NCBI RefSeq assembly: GCF_008329645.1
Contig: NZ_CP043474.1
Span: 310,001 to 374,000 of the forward strand
From: Mycolicibacterium grossiae
GTDB lineage: Bacteria > Actinomycetota > Actinomycetes > Mycobacteriales > Mycobacteriaceae
DNA length: 64,000 nt
Reading direction: 5' to 3'
Both the position numbers and the translations under genes were made by a program. Of the stretch, positions 56,427-64,000 are shown piece by piece. Positions within the stretch are counted from its first letter, which is position 1. The number at the start of each line of letters is the position of its first letter. Under the pieces are notes generated by a model. It did not search any database. It was not told where the DNA came from and worked only from the letters and a program-made list of their open reading frames with translations.

Positions 56427-57793
56427 GGCGTACCACCCGGAACCATCAGTCCCGGCAACCCCTGGCTGGGATCGGTGGGGGTTGCCGGCAGCGGCGCCTC
56501 GGCAGCCAACGGACCGGCCGGGTCGACCGGCAGCGGCGCGGGGATGGGGGCCGCCGCAGGCGGCGAGAGGTTGGGATTCAGCCGGTCCTCGCTGTAGGTG
56601 AGTTCATTCGGCCGCGCCGACGCGCCGACGAAGGGGTTCACCCCCAGCGGTGGAAAGTTGTACTGCCGGTTTTTGATGATCGGCGCCAGGTACTGCACGC
56701 ACAACTTCGCCGACTGTTCGTACCCGCGCCGCGACGCGGCTTGGATGGCGCTGCAGATGAATTGCACGGTGTCGGCGAAGTTGACCGGCGCGAGGATGCC
56801 GGTGACCGCACTCTGCGCGGGCTGGTAGATGTTCATGAAGTTCTGGAACACCGTGGGCGTGATGTGCAGGACCTGCTTGACGTCGCCGCGGCTGTCGTTC
56901 AACGCCGTCGTGATGGCGGTGAGTCGGTCGAAGGCCGTGCCGAGACCCTCGCGATTCTCGGCGACGAAGCCGCGCAGGTCGCCGACGGCGGCGTCGAGTC
57001 CCCGGGCGGCGTCGGCCACTTCGTCGGGCGTGTTCGACAGCACGGTGGTGATGTCGGCGAGGTTGGTGTTGAACGCAGCGAGCAGGTCACTGCTCGAGGA
57101 CAGCGCCGACACCAGCAGCTGCAGGTTGCGCACGGTGCTGAAGATGTCGGTGCTGTGGTCACCGAGCGCCGAGACCGCCTTTGAGAGCGCGACGATGGTG
57201 TCCCGAGCCGTCGCACCCTGCCCGCGCAGGTTGGCTGCGGCGGTGCTGACGAATGCGCCGACGGAGCTGGTGCCGCCGGGCGTCGTCGGTTGCAGTGCCG
57301 CCGTGAGTTTCTCGAGCTGTGCGCGGAAGTCGTCCCATTCGACGGGGACCGCGGTGCGTTCGTTCGGGATGGCGGCGCCCGGCGCGAGCGTGGGACCGCC
57401 CGAGTAGGCAGGGACGAGCTGGATGGCACGCGCGCTGACGAGCGACGGGGACAGCACGGCGGCCTTCACGTCGGCGGGCACCGGGTACTGGGCCTCGACG
57501 GAGAAGGTCACCTTGCTCGCGTCGGGGCCGGGCTCGATCCGATCGACAGTGCCGACCGGGACTCCGAGGATGCGCACCTCGTCGCCGGTGTACAGGCCGT
57601 TGGTGTTCGCGAAGTACGCCACGTAGGTGGTGGTGGCGACGTGCCTCCACCAGGGCGTGGCGACGACCGTGACTGCCACGCCGAGGATGAACACCAGCGC
57701 CGAGGCCAGCACGATCCGCGCGGTGCGCACCGTCGGTCGCTGCCGACCGGACCTGGGGAGCCGACCGAATCTACGAAGGAAAGGCATCGTCAC
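56423..57793 (-). CDS. mceD: MceD-type subunit
   Basis: 456 residues: a basic start, one membrane helix (about 25-50, ARIVLASALVFILGVAVTVV), an Mce domain (TTYVAYFANTNGLYTGDEVR, ILGVPVGTVDRIEPGPDASK) and a helical domain, ending in a Pro/Ala-rich tail. GTG start at 57793 overlaps the MceC stop by four bases. Confidence 0.92.
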   Translation of the reverse strand: MTMPFLRRFGRLPRSGRQRPTVRTARIVLASALVFILGVAVTVVATPWWRHVATTTYVAYFANTNGLYTGDEVRILGVPVGTVDRIEPGPDASKVTFSVEAQYPVPADVKAAVLSPSLVSARAIQLVPAYSGGPTLAPGAAIPNERTAVPVEWDDFRAQLEKLTAALQPTTPGGTSSVGAFVSTAAANLRGQGATARDTIVALSKAVSALGDHSTDIFSTVRNLQLLVSALSSSSDLLAAFNTNLADITTVLSNTPDEVADAARGLDAAVGDLRGFVAENREGLGTAFDRLTAITTALNDSRGDVKQVLHITPTVFQNFMNIYQPAQSAVTGILAPVNFADTVQFICSAIQAASRRGYEQSAKLCVQYLAPIIKNRQYNFPPLGVNPFVGASARPNELTYSEDRLNPNLSPPAAAPIPAPLPVDPAGPLAAEAPLPATPTDPSQGLPGLMVPGGTP

Positions 57794-59118
57794 GGTCCTC
57801 CGGGCGCGGCGACGGGCCCGGGCCCGACGTAGGGGGTGGGGATCTCCGGCGCGGGAGCCGGCGGCCCAGGCGGCGGACCGCCCGGCGCGGGCGCCGGCTC
57901 CGGCGCGCGCTGCGGATAGCAGCCCGGCCCCGGCAGCGGGAGGCCCGGGGGGCCGCAGGGCTGGTCGGTGGGATTGCCGGTGATGGCGTCGGGCAGCGTG
58001 AGCCGCGGGTCACCGGCCTGGCCGGTCCGCGGGTACGGCATCGGCAGCGGCGGTGTGCCGGGCTGACCGATCGGCGGGTCGACGAGGTCGGACGGCAGCT
58101 TCACGTTGGGGTCCAGGCCGAGGTCGGCGAAGGCCGCGTCGATGAACGGCTGGGTGAATTGGCCGGGGAGCAGGTTGACCAAGGACGCCTTGAAGAACGG
58201 ACCCGACCCCAGCACCTCACCGAAGGACATGGCGTAGCGACGCAGGAGGTAGAGCGTGCGCTGCAGACCCTGCTTGTGGTCGTCAAGGATCTTCAGCACG
58301 CCGTTCAGCTTGTCCACCGCGGGACGCAGCTGCGTGCGGTTGTCGGCCACCAGGCCCGAGATCTGCCGGGACACCGCGGCGATGTTCGTCATCAGCGCGT
58401 CGATCGAATCACGTTGCGCCAGAACTTCGGTGAGCAGTGCGTTGGCGTTCGCCACCAGCGCGGCGATCTGGTCGCTGCGCTTGGCGAGGACGCCGGTCAC
58501 CTGGTTGGCGTCGGCCAGCAGGTGGCGCAGCTGCGCGTCGCGTGCGTTGAGGGTGTCGGAGAAGCGGGCCACCCCGTCGAGCGCCGGCTTCAGTTCCGGT
58601 GGCGTGTCGCGGAACGTGTCGGCCAGCGTCGTCAGCGCCGAGGACAGTTGATGGGTGTCCAGCCCGCTGATGGTGGTGGTGAGATCGCCCAGCGCGCTGG
58701 GCAGGTCGTACGGCGACGTGGTGCGCTCGAGCGGGATGGTGCCGTCGAGTTCACCATCGCCGCGTGCGGTGAGTTCGAGCATCTTGGTGCCCAGCACGGT
58801 CTCGGTCTTGATGGCTGCCTCGGTGCGGTCGCCGAGGGCGACGTCGTCGTCGACGGTGAAGTCGACGCGTACCTTGGTCCCCTCGAGCGTCGTGCTCTCC
58901 ACCCGTCCGACCGACATCCCGGACACACGGACGTCGCTGCCGCTCTTGATGCCACCCGCGTCGGCGAAGTAGGCCGAATGGTCGGAGGTCCCCTTGATGA
59001 CGGGGATTTCGTCGTAGGAGAAGGATGCGACGACGATCGCGATGACGATGACGATGCCGACGGCACCGACGGCCAACCGGTTGCGTTCGGCGAGCGGCGT
59101 GAACGTGGGTCGCTTCAC
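57790..59118 (-). CDS. mceC: MceC-type subunit
   Basis: 442 residues. Membrane helix at about 15-38 (NRLAVGAVGIVIVIAIVVAS), Mce domain (HSAYFADAGGIKSGSDVRVS, GMSVGRVESTTLEGTKVRVD), then helices and a proline-rich tail from about 360. The start GTG at 59118 overlaps the MceB TGA (GTGA); a GTG four codons earlier is also possible. Confidence 0.92.
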   Translation of the reverse strand: MKRPTFTPLAERNRLAVGAVGIVIVIAIVVASFSYDEIPVIKGTSDHSAYFADAGGIKSGSDVRVSGMSVGRVESTTLEGTKVRVDFTVDDDVALGDRTEAAIKTETVLGTKMLELTARGDGELDGTIPLERTTSPYDLPSALGDLTTTISGLDTHQLSSALTTLADTFRDTPPELKPALDGVARFSDTLNARDAQLRHLLADANQVTGVLAKRSDQIAALVANANALLTEVLAQRDSIDALMTNIAAVSRQISGLVADNRTQLRPAVDKLNGVLKILDDHKQGLQRTLYLLRRYAMSFGEVLGSGPFFKASLVNLLPGQFTQPFIDAAFADLGLDPNVKLPSDLVDPPIGQPGTPPLPMPYPRTGQAGDPRLTLPDAITGNPTDQPCGPPGLPLPGPGCYPQRAPEPAPAPGGPPPGPPAPAPEIPTPYVGPGPVAAPGGP

Positions 59119-60146
59119 TTGGGTGTGCACCGTCCCGTCGGTTGGCCCGCCACCTTGACGAACACGGGTTGTCCGCCCTTGCCGTTGACCTTGAGCACGG
59201 CGTCGCACAGATAGAAGCCGAAGTAGTCGCCGTAGAGGCCCTGCCGGGCGAGCACCTGATAGGCGTCGGGGAGGGTCCGCACGAGGTCGTCGACGTACTG
59301 GTGGTCGGCCTCGATCTGGCCGGCGAACCGGTCGGTCTGGGTGACCGCCTCCTTGATGGGTTCCCGGGCGTCGGCGAGTAGGTCGGCCACCGATCCCGCG
59401 GCCGCGTCGATGTAGGCGGTCCCGGTGGCGATGTCCGACTTGCGGTCCGAGAGCCCCTGGACGAGGCTGCTGAGCTGGTCCAGCCCCTCGGCGAACTCGC
59501 CGTCGCGCCGGGCGAAGGTGTCCAGCACCGTGTTCAGGTTGGTGATGACCTCGCCGATCAACTGGTCGCGCCCGGCCAGCGTGGAGGTGAGTGCCGACGT
59601 CTGCGACAGCACCGAGGCGATGGTGCCGCCCTGCCCCTGGAACACCTGCAGCAGTTGACCCGACAGCGCGTTCACCTGGTCGGGGTCGAGCGCCCGAAAG
59701 AGCGGACGGAAACCGCCGATGAGGACGTCCACGTCCAGGGCGGGCGCCGTGCGGGCCAACGGAATGGTCTGTCCTGGTTGCAGTTTCCGTCCCGACGCGG
59801 CGCCTTCCTCGAGGGCGAGGTACCGGTCGCCGATCAGGTTCTCGTAGCGCACGACGGCACGGGTGCCCTCGGTCAGGGTGATGGACCGGTCGACGTCGAA
59901 CTCGAGCGACACGGTGCCGTCGCGGTTGAGCGACATCGACGTCACCTTGCCGACCTCGACCCCGGCGATGCGCACGAAGTTGCCGCCTTTGAGACCGGAC
60001 ACGTTGGCGAACTCGGCACGGTAGCCGTTCGTCGTGTCGAAGCGGAACTGTCCGAACACCGTCACCAGCGCGAACATGAAGACGAAGCACATTCCGGTGA
60101 ACAGCGCGACGCGGGCGATCGCGCGCAGCGTCCCCTTCTTCCTCAT
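59115..60146 (-). CDS. mceB: MceB-type subunit
   Basis: 343 residues, the shortest of the six, as usual for MceB. Membrane helix at 9-32 (IARVALFTGMCFVFMFALVT), Mce domain (GYRAEFANVSGLKGGNFVRI, AGVEVGKVTSMSLNRDGTVS) and helical tail, ending with two Cys (YLCDAVLKVN and GRCTPK). ATG at 60146 overlaps the MceA stop by four bases. Confidence 0.93.
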   Translation of the reverse strand: MRKKGTLRAIARVALFTGMCFVFMFALVTVFGQFRFDTTNGYRAEFANVSGLKGGNFVRIAGVEVGKVTSMSLNRDGTVSLEFDVDRSITLTEGTRAVVRYENLIGDRYLALEEGAASGRKLQPGQTIPLARTAPALDVDVLIGGFRPLFRALDPDQVNALSGQLLQVFQGQGGTIASVLSQTSALTSTLAGRDQLIGEVITNLNTVLDTFARRDGEFAEGLDQLSSLVQGLSDRKSDIATGTAYIDAAAGSVADLLADAREPIKEAVTQTDRFAGQIEADHQYVDDLVRTLPDAYQVLARQGLYGDYFGFYLCDAVLKVNGKGGQPVFVKVAGQPTGRCTPK

Positions 60147-61471
60147 GGCCCCTCCCCTGGTGCGGGTGATGCGACGGGCGCGCCGTAGGGCGGTGCGCCG
60201 GGATACGGGGGCGCCGGGCCGGGCGCCGGACCCCCGGGGTAGCGGATCCGGGGCGGTTCCGGCACCGCCTTGGTCACCGGGAAGTAGTTGGCCAGACCGG
60301 GGAAGCCGATGCCCGGGTTCGGCCGCAGATCCAGCCCGGTGCCGAAGCCGGTGTCGGTGACCAGGTACTTGACCGGGAAGTTCTTGCTGACGTCGGGCAG
60401 CGATCCACAGCTCGGCCGGCCCCCGGGACCGCCGCGGGCGTTGACGACCGGAAGGTTGTCGGGATAGCGGTAGGGATCGTCACCCATCAGCAGCGCCGCG
60501 TCCATGATCACCGATTTGCCGTTGCCGCCCAGCGCATCTCGGCCGCCGTTGTCGAGGAACCATTGAGCACCCTGGAACAGGCAGGTGTAGGTCGGCGAGT
60601 AGGCGTCCAGCAGGCCGGTGGTCGGCTCCAGGAGGTCGAGCGATCGGACCAGGTTCGGTTGGTTGCCACCGACGACGTTGATGCCCGACTGGGAGAATCC
60701 GACCGCCGACAGCAGCGCACCGGACAGCGCGGCTTGATGGTCGGTAATCGTCGCGCTCGTGGTCGTGAACGCGTCGAAGGTGGACAGCAGGTCCTGCGCG
60801 GCGGACGAGTAGGCGTCGACGGTCTGACCGAACAGCTGCCAGTCCCGTTGCACGGTCGACATTCTCGGGTTGACGGCCAGCAGGACGCGATTGGCGTCGG
60901 TGATGGCGTGTCCGATGGTCTCGCCCTTGCCGCGCAGCGCCTCGGCGAAGGCCGACAGCACCGAGTTCAGTTTCGCCGGGTCGACGGCCCGCACCACCGA
61001 CTGCAGGTTCTCGAACACCGTGTTGACCTCGACGGTGACGTTGCGGCTCTGCAGTACCGCGCCGGGCGCGATGGGCCGGAACGGCCCGCTGCTCTGCGGC
61101 GCGGTGAGTTCGACGTACTTGGCACCGAAGGCGGTGCTGGCCTTGATCTCCGCGCGCACGTCGGCGGGGATGTCGCCGAACGCGGCGCGGTCGATCTTCA
61201 GGCGCAGTTTGGAGTAGGCGTCCGCGTGCGTGGCGTCGGCGCCGATCGAGGCGACCTCGCCGATCTGCACGCCGCGCAGCTTCACCTTCGCGCCGTTCTC
61301 CATGACCAGGCCCGACCGGTCGGACACCAGGGTGAGCGGCACCGTGGGCCGCAGACTGCCGGTGAACAGCAGGGCGGTCACCGCGACGAGTGCGATGACG
61401 ACGACGACGAGCACCGGCGCGTACCAGATGGGGTCGATGCCGCTGCGGCGCGGCGAGTTCTCGGGCGTCAC
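60143..61471 (-). CDS. mceA: MceA-type subunit
   Basis: 442 residues: helix at about 18-38 (YAPVLVVVVIALVAVTALLF), Mce domain (VPLTLVSDRSGLVMENGAKV, KLRGVQIGEVASIGADATHA), and a long helical region with the family-typical INVVGGNQPNLVRSLDLLEP and CLFQGAQWFLDNGGRDALG. The Pro/Gly-rich end resembles other MceA proteins. The GTG at 61471 follows the yrbEB stop by four bases. The clade (mce1 to mce8) cannot be assigned by eye. Confidence 0.93.
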   Translation of the reverse strand: MTPENSPRRSGIDPIWYAPVLVVVVIALVAVTALLFTGSLRPTVPLTLVSDRSGLVMENGAKVKLRGVQIGEVASIGADATHADAYSKLRLKIDRAAFGDIPADVRAEIKASTAFGAKYVELTAPQSSGPFRPIAPGAVLQSRNVTVEVNTVFENLQSVVRAVDPAKLNSVLSAFAEALRGKGETIGHAITDANRVLLAVNPRMSTVQRDWQLFGQTVDAYSSAAQDLLSTFDAFTTTSATITDHQAALSGALLSAVGFSQSGINVVGGNQPNLVRSLDLLEPTTGLLDAYSPTYTCLFQGAQWFLDNGGRDALGGNGKSVIMDAALLMGDDPYRYPDNLPVVNARGGPGGRPSCGSLPDVSKNFPVKYLVTDTGFGTGLDLRPNPGIGFPGLANYFPVTKAVPEPPRIRYPGGPAPGPAPPYPGAPPYGAPVASPAPGEGP

Positions 61472-61475
61472 TGCG

Positions 61476-62315
61476 TCATCCGGAGAGGTGGAAGTTGCCG
61501 GACTGTCCGTAGACCGACAGCGTGATGGTGAGCAGGATGAAGACACCCGCGGTGATCGACGTGCGCACGGCCTTGCCGACCGCCTCCCCCACTCCGGCGG
61601 GCCCGCCGGTGGCGGTGAACCCGTAGTAGGTGTGCACCGCCATCACCGCCGCGGCCATCGCCAGCGCTTCGGCGAACGACCACAGCAGGTCGGTCGGCTG
61701 CAGGAACGTCGAGAAGTAGTGGTCGTACACGCCGCGCGACTGGCCGTAGACGATCGTCGTTCCGAAGCGCGTGGCGAGGAAGGACATCAGGACCGCGACC
61801 GTGTAGATCGGGATGACGGCGATCACGCCGGCCACGATCCGGGTCGAGGCGAGGTAGGTGACGGCGCGGATGCCCATCACCTCCAGCGCGTCGATTTCCT
61901 CGTTGATGCGCATGGCGCCCAGTTGTGCGGTGGCGCCGGCACCGATGGTCGCGGCCAGGGCCACGCCGGCAGTGGCAGGAGCGATGAACCGGACGTTGAG
62001 GAACGCGCCCAGAAACCCGGTCAGCGCCTCGATGCCGACGTTGGACAACGTGTTGTACCCCTGCACCGCGATGAGCGCGCCGGTGGACAGGGTGAGGAAG
62101 CCGACGATGACGACGGTTCCGCCGATGACGGCCAGCGCACCGGTACCCAGCCCCATGGTGGCGATCAAGCGCAGCACCTCGCCCGGGTAGCGCCGGACGG
62201 CATCCGGCGTCGCGCCGAGCGCCTGGCCGTAGAAGGCGGTCTGCGTCCCGAAGCGTCGGGTGGCCTCGACGGCGTCGCTCCGCATCGTCGATCGGGTCGC
62301 GAGTTCCCCTGTCAC
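61476..62315 (-). CDS. yrbEB: YrbEB-type permease (MlaE family)
   Basis: 279 residues with five or six membrane helices and the MlaE pattern: LIAVQGYNTLSNVGIEALTG, AGAMRINEEIDALEVMGIRA-like EQ-loop segment (MRINEEIDALEVMGI), and GPAGVGEAVGKAVRTS near the end. It is one half of the permease driven by an MceG/MlaF-type ATPase encoded elsewhere. GTG at 62315 overlaps the yrbEA stop by four bases. Confidence 0.94.
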   Translation of the reverse strand: MTGELATRSTMRSDAVEATRRFGTQTAFYGQALGATPDAVRRYPGEVLRLIATMGLGTGALAVIGGTVVIVGFLTLSTGALIAVQGYNTLSNVGIEALTGFLGAFLNVRFIAPATAGVALAATIGAGATAQLGAMRINEEIDALEVMGIRAVTYLASTRIVAGVIAVIPIYTVAVLMSFLATRFGTTIVYGQSRGVYDHYFSTFLQPTDLLWSFAEALAMAAAVMAVHTYYGFTATGGPAGVGEAVGKAVRTSITAGVFILLTITLSVYGQSGNFHLSG

Positions 62316-63085
62316 GGCGCCACCTTCACGCCGAACGCGGTCGCCAGGATGTTGATGAGGAACAGTGCCATGAAAGCGAATACGACGGTCTCGTTGACCG
62401 CGTTGCCGACGGCGGTCGGGCCGCCACCCACGGAGAGGCCCTTGTAGCAGGCGATCAGCCCCGCGGAGAGGCCGAACAGCAGTGCCTTCACCAGGGAGAC
62501 GACCACCTGCGGCAGACCGGTGAGCAAGGTGAGTCCGAACACGAACGCGCCCGGGGTGACGTCCTGGACGTAGACGACGAAGAAGTAGCTGCCCGCCAGC
62601 CCGACGACCGCGACCACCGAGTACAACATCAGCGCGACGAACGTCGCGGCGATCACCCGTGGAACCACGAGCGCCTGTACCGGATCGACGCCGATGACCT
62701 TCAGCGCGTCGATCTCCTCGCGGATGGTGCGGGCGCCGAGGTCGGCGCACATCGCGGTCGCGGCCGCGCCGGACACCACGATGGCGGTGACGACCGGTCC
62801 GACTTGGGTGACCGAGGCCAGCGCCGCCCCGGCACCGGACAGGTCGCCGGCGCCCACCTCGATGAGGACGATGTTCAGCGTGAAGACGATCAGCACCGTG
62901 TAGGGGATGGACAGCACCAGCGTCGGGACGATGGACACCCGCGCCACGAACCAGATCTGCTCGAGCAGTTCGCGCCAGGCGAACGGACGGCGGAACAGCG
63001 CGCCGAACGTCTCGCCCGCCAGGACCACGAAGTCGCCGACGGCCACTGCCGGTCTGGTCCAGGTGGTCGTCACGAACCATCCCAT
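62312..63085 (-). CDS. yrbEA: YrbEA-type permease (MlaE family)
   Basis: 257 residues, first gene of the operon. Hallmarks: IPYTVLIVFTLNIVLIEVGA, the EEIDALKVIGVDPVQALVVP EQ-loop, and GPTAVGNAVNETVVFAFMAL. Upstream are 192 bases before the divergent zinc-finger gene, holding the operon promoter; no regulator or fadD gene precedes it inside the window. ATG at 63085. Confidence 0.94.
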   Translation of the reverse strand: MGWFVTTTWTRPAVAVGDFVVLAGETFGALFRRPFAWRELLEQIWFVARVSIVPTLVLSIPYTVLIVFTLNIVLIEVGAGDLSGAGAALASVTQVGPVVTAIVVSGAAATAMCADLGARTIREEIDALKVIGVDPVQALVVPRVIAATFVALMLYSVVAVVGLAGSYFFVVYVQDVTPGAFVFGLTLLTGLPQVVVSLVKALLFGLSAGLIACYKGLSVGGGPTAVGNAVNETVVFAFMALFLINILATAFGVKVAP

Positions 63086-63277
63086 CGTCGTCGGGGTACG
63101 GCGGGACGCTAGGCAAGCTCCGGTTAGCCGTCAAAGGGAGCGTCACCGGTCCGCCGCACGTCAAAGCCAAAAAGTGCAGGTATCGATGCCGTCGCCGGTT
63201 TTGCTCATCCTGATCGCATTCCGGTGAGCCAAACGGTTGCGGGTGCGTGGCGCCCGGCCGCGGTTAGGCTGCTGCGC

Positions 63278-63631
63278 ATGAGCGACGCCGTCGATCCCAC
63301 CGTCCCGCCGAGCGGTGCCGGATGCGTCGAGTGCGACGCGGCCGGCGGCTGGTGGGTGCACCTGCGGCGGTGCGCGGCGTGCGGGCACGTCGGCTGCTGC
63401 GACGACTCGCTGGCCCGGCACGCGGCCGCGCACTGGCGCAGCACGGGCCATCCCGTCATCCAGTCGTTCGAACCCGGTGAGGACTGGTTCTGGGACTACT
63501 CGGCCGACGCCTACTACGAGGGCCCGGAACTCGCGGCGCCGGACAGCCATCCCGAGGATCAGCCGGTTCCGGGGCCCCGCAGCCGGGTACCGGGTGACTG
63601 GATGACGCAGTTGCGTCACCGCTCCGACTAG
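63278..63631 (+). CDS. UBP-type zinc-finger protein
   Basis: 117 residues. A zf-UBP domain spans about 8-75: CVECDAAGGWWVHLRRCAAC, then GHVGCCDDSLARHAAAHWRS and TGHPVIQSFEPGEDWFWDYS, giving the CxxC, CxxC and HxxxH/HxxxxxxH zinc ligands. In bacteria such stand-alone proteins are common but uncharacterised; ubiquitin binding is not implied. ATG at 63278. It diverges from the mce operon and precedes the cation transporter gene by 19 bases. Confidence 0.88.
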   Translation: MSDAVDPTVPPSGAGCVECDAAGGWWVHLRRCAACGHVGCCDDSLARHAAAHWRSTGHPVIQSFEPGEDWFWDYSADAYYEGPELAAPDSHPEDQPVPGPRSRVPGDWMTQLRHRSD

Positions 63632-63650
63632 ACCTTCTGGGGGTCCGCCC

Positions 63651-64000
63651 GTGGTGAAACCGCAAGGCGAGAGCACGCTCACCGTCGTGGTCGCCTTCGC
63701 GGCGAATCTGGCGATCGCCATCGCGAAGACCGTCGCCGCCGCGGTGTCGGGATCGGCGTCGATGAGCGCCGAGGCGGCACACTCCTGGGCCGACACCGGC
63801 AACGAGATATTCCTGCTGATCGCCAACCGGCGCGGGCAGCGCGCGGCCGACGAACGGCGGCCTCTGGGCTACGGCCGCGAGGCCTACGTATGGTCGCTCC
63901 TCGCGGCGGTCGGGTTGTTCGTGGTCGGCGCCGCGGTGTCGCTGTGGCGCGGCGTGACCGAGCTGCTGCACGGATCCGAGGGCGCCGAGAACTATCTGCT
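63651..64000 (+). CDS. Cation diffusion facilitator transporter (N-terminal part)
   Basis: The first 116 codons are inside the window; the gene continues to the right. The start VVKPQGESTLTVVVAFAANL leads into a first membrane helix, then SMSAEAAHSWADTGNEIFLL, with the HxxxD metal-binding pattern (H-S-W-A-D) of CDF proteins, and RRPLGYGREAYVWSLLAAVG. Such transporters export Zn, Co, Fe or Mn. GTG at 63651 or 63654; only the N-terminus can be checked. Confidence 0.85.
   Translation, partial: MVKPQGESTLTVVVAFAANLAIAIAKTVAAAVSGSASMSAEAAHSWADTGNEIFLLIANRRGQRAADERRPLGYGREAYVWSLLAAVGLFVVGAAVSLWRGVTELLHGSEGAENYL

Overview
The window is chromosomal DNA of very high GC content from a mycobacterium, most likely an environmental Mycolicibacterium-type species. 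Support for this: a resuscitation-promoting factor gene (rpfA) behind a c-di-AMP riboswitch and a CRP site, a complete eight-gene yrbE/mce import operon, F420-type luciferase-like oxidoreductases, a bacterial XPB helicase, frequent GTG starts and 1-4 base stop/start overlaps. From memory (not a search), much of the gene order matches the M. tuberculosis Rv0854-Rv0881 segment, with extra genes inserted.

Layout. 0-15.3 kb is conserved core: an RNA methyltransferase edge, a MarR regulator, small conserved proteins, an MFS-like protein, a xi-class GST, a cold-shock protein, molybdopterin genes (moaA-moaD on +, moaC-mog-moaE on -) on either side of rpfA, and an XPB helicase preceded by a helicase-associated protein. 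15.3-41 kb is accessory: a cupin, a secreted Pro-rich protein, an MFS/LysR pair, an SDR plus SnoaL-like pair, and a 13.7-kb gene (19745-33463) for a giant exported protein of about 4570 residues built from 31 beta-strand repeats. After it come an LLM oxidoreductase, small exported and SRPBCC/PNPOx-like proteins, and a divergent TetR/FAD-monooxygenase pair with clear operators. 41-45.8 kb returns to core: fadB, fadA and an Old Yellow Enzyme. 45.86-48.24 kb is a low-GC three-gene island (Nudix protein, four-TM membrane protein, small acidic protein) abutting a headless Lrp/AsnC gene. 48.5-53.8 kb is core again: a dapC-type aminotransferase, an LLM enzyme, three tandem SRPBCC proteins and zwf. 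53.8-63.1 kb is the yrbE/mce operon on the minus strand. The window ends in a UBP-type zinc-finger protein and the start of a cation-efflux transporter.

How the parts work together. The moa genes supply molybdopterin synthesis and lie around rpfA, whose leader carries two second-messenger inputs (cAMP and c-di-AMP). FadA/FadB complete beta-oxidation, and the mce operon is a lipid or sterol importer that could feed it. The TetR/monooxygenase pair looks autoregulated. The giant repeat protein is probably a cell-surface or adhesin-like protein whose array is still being reshaped by duplication. The low-GC operon is the best candidate for an undescribed system, but its function cannot be read from sequence alone.
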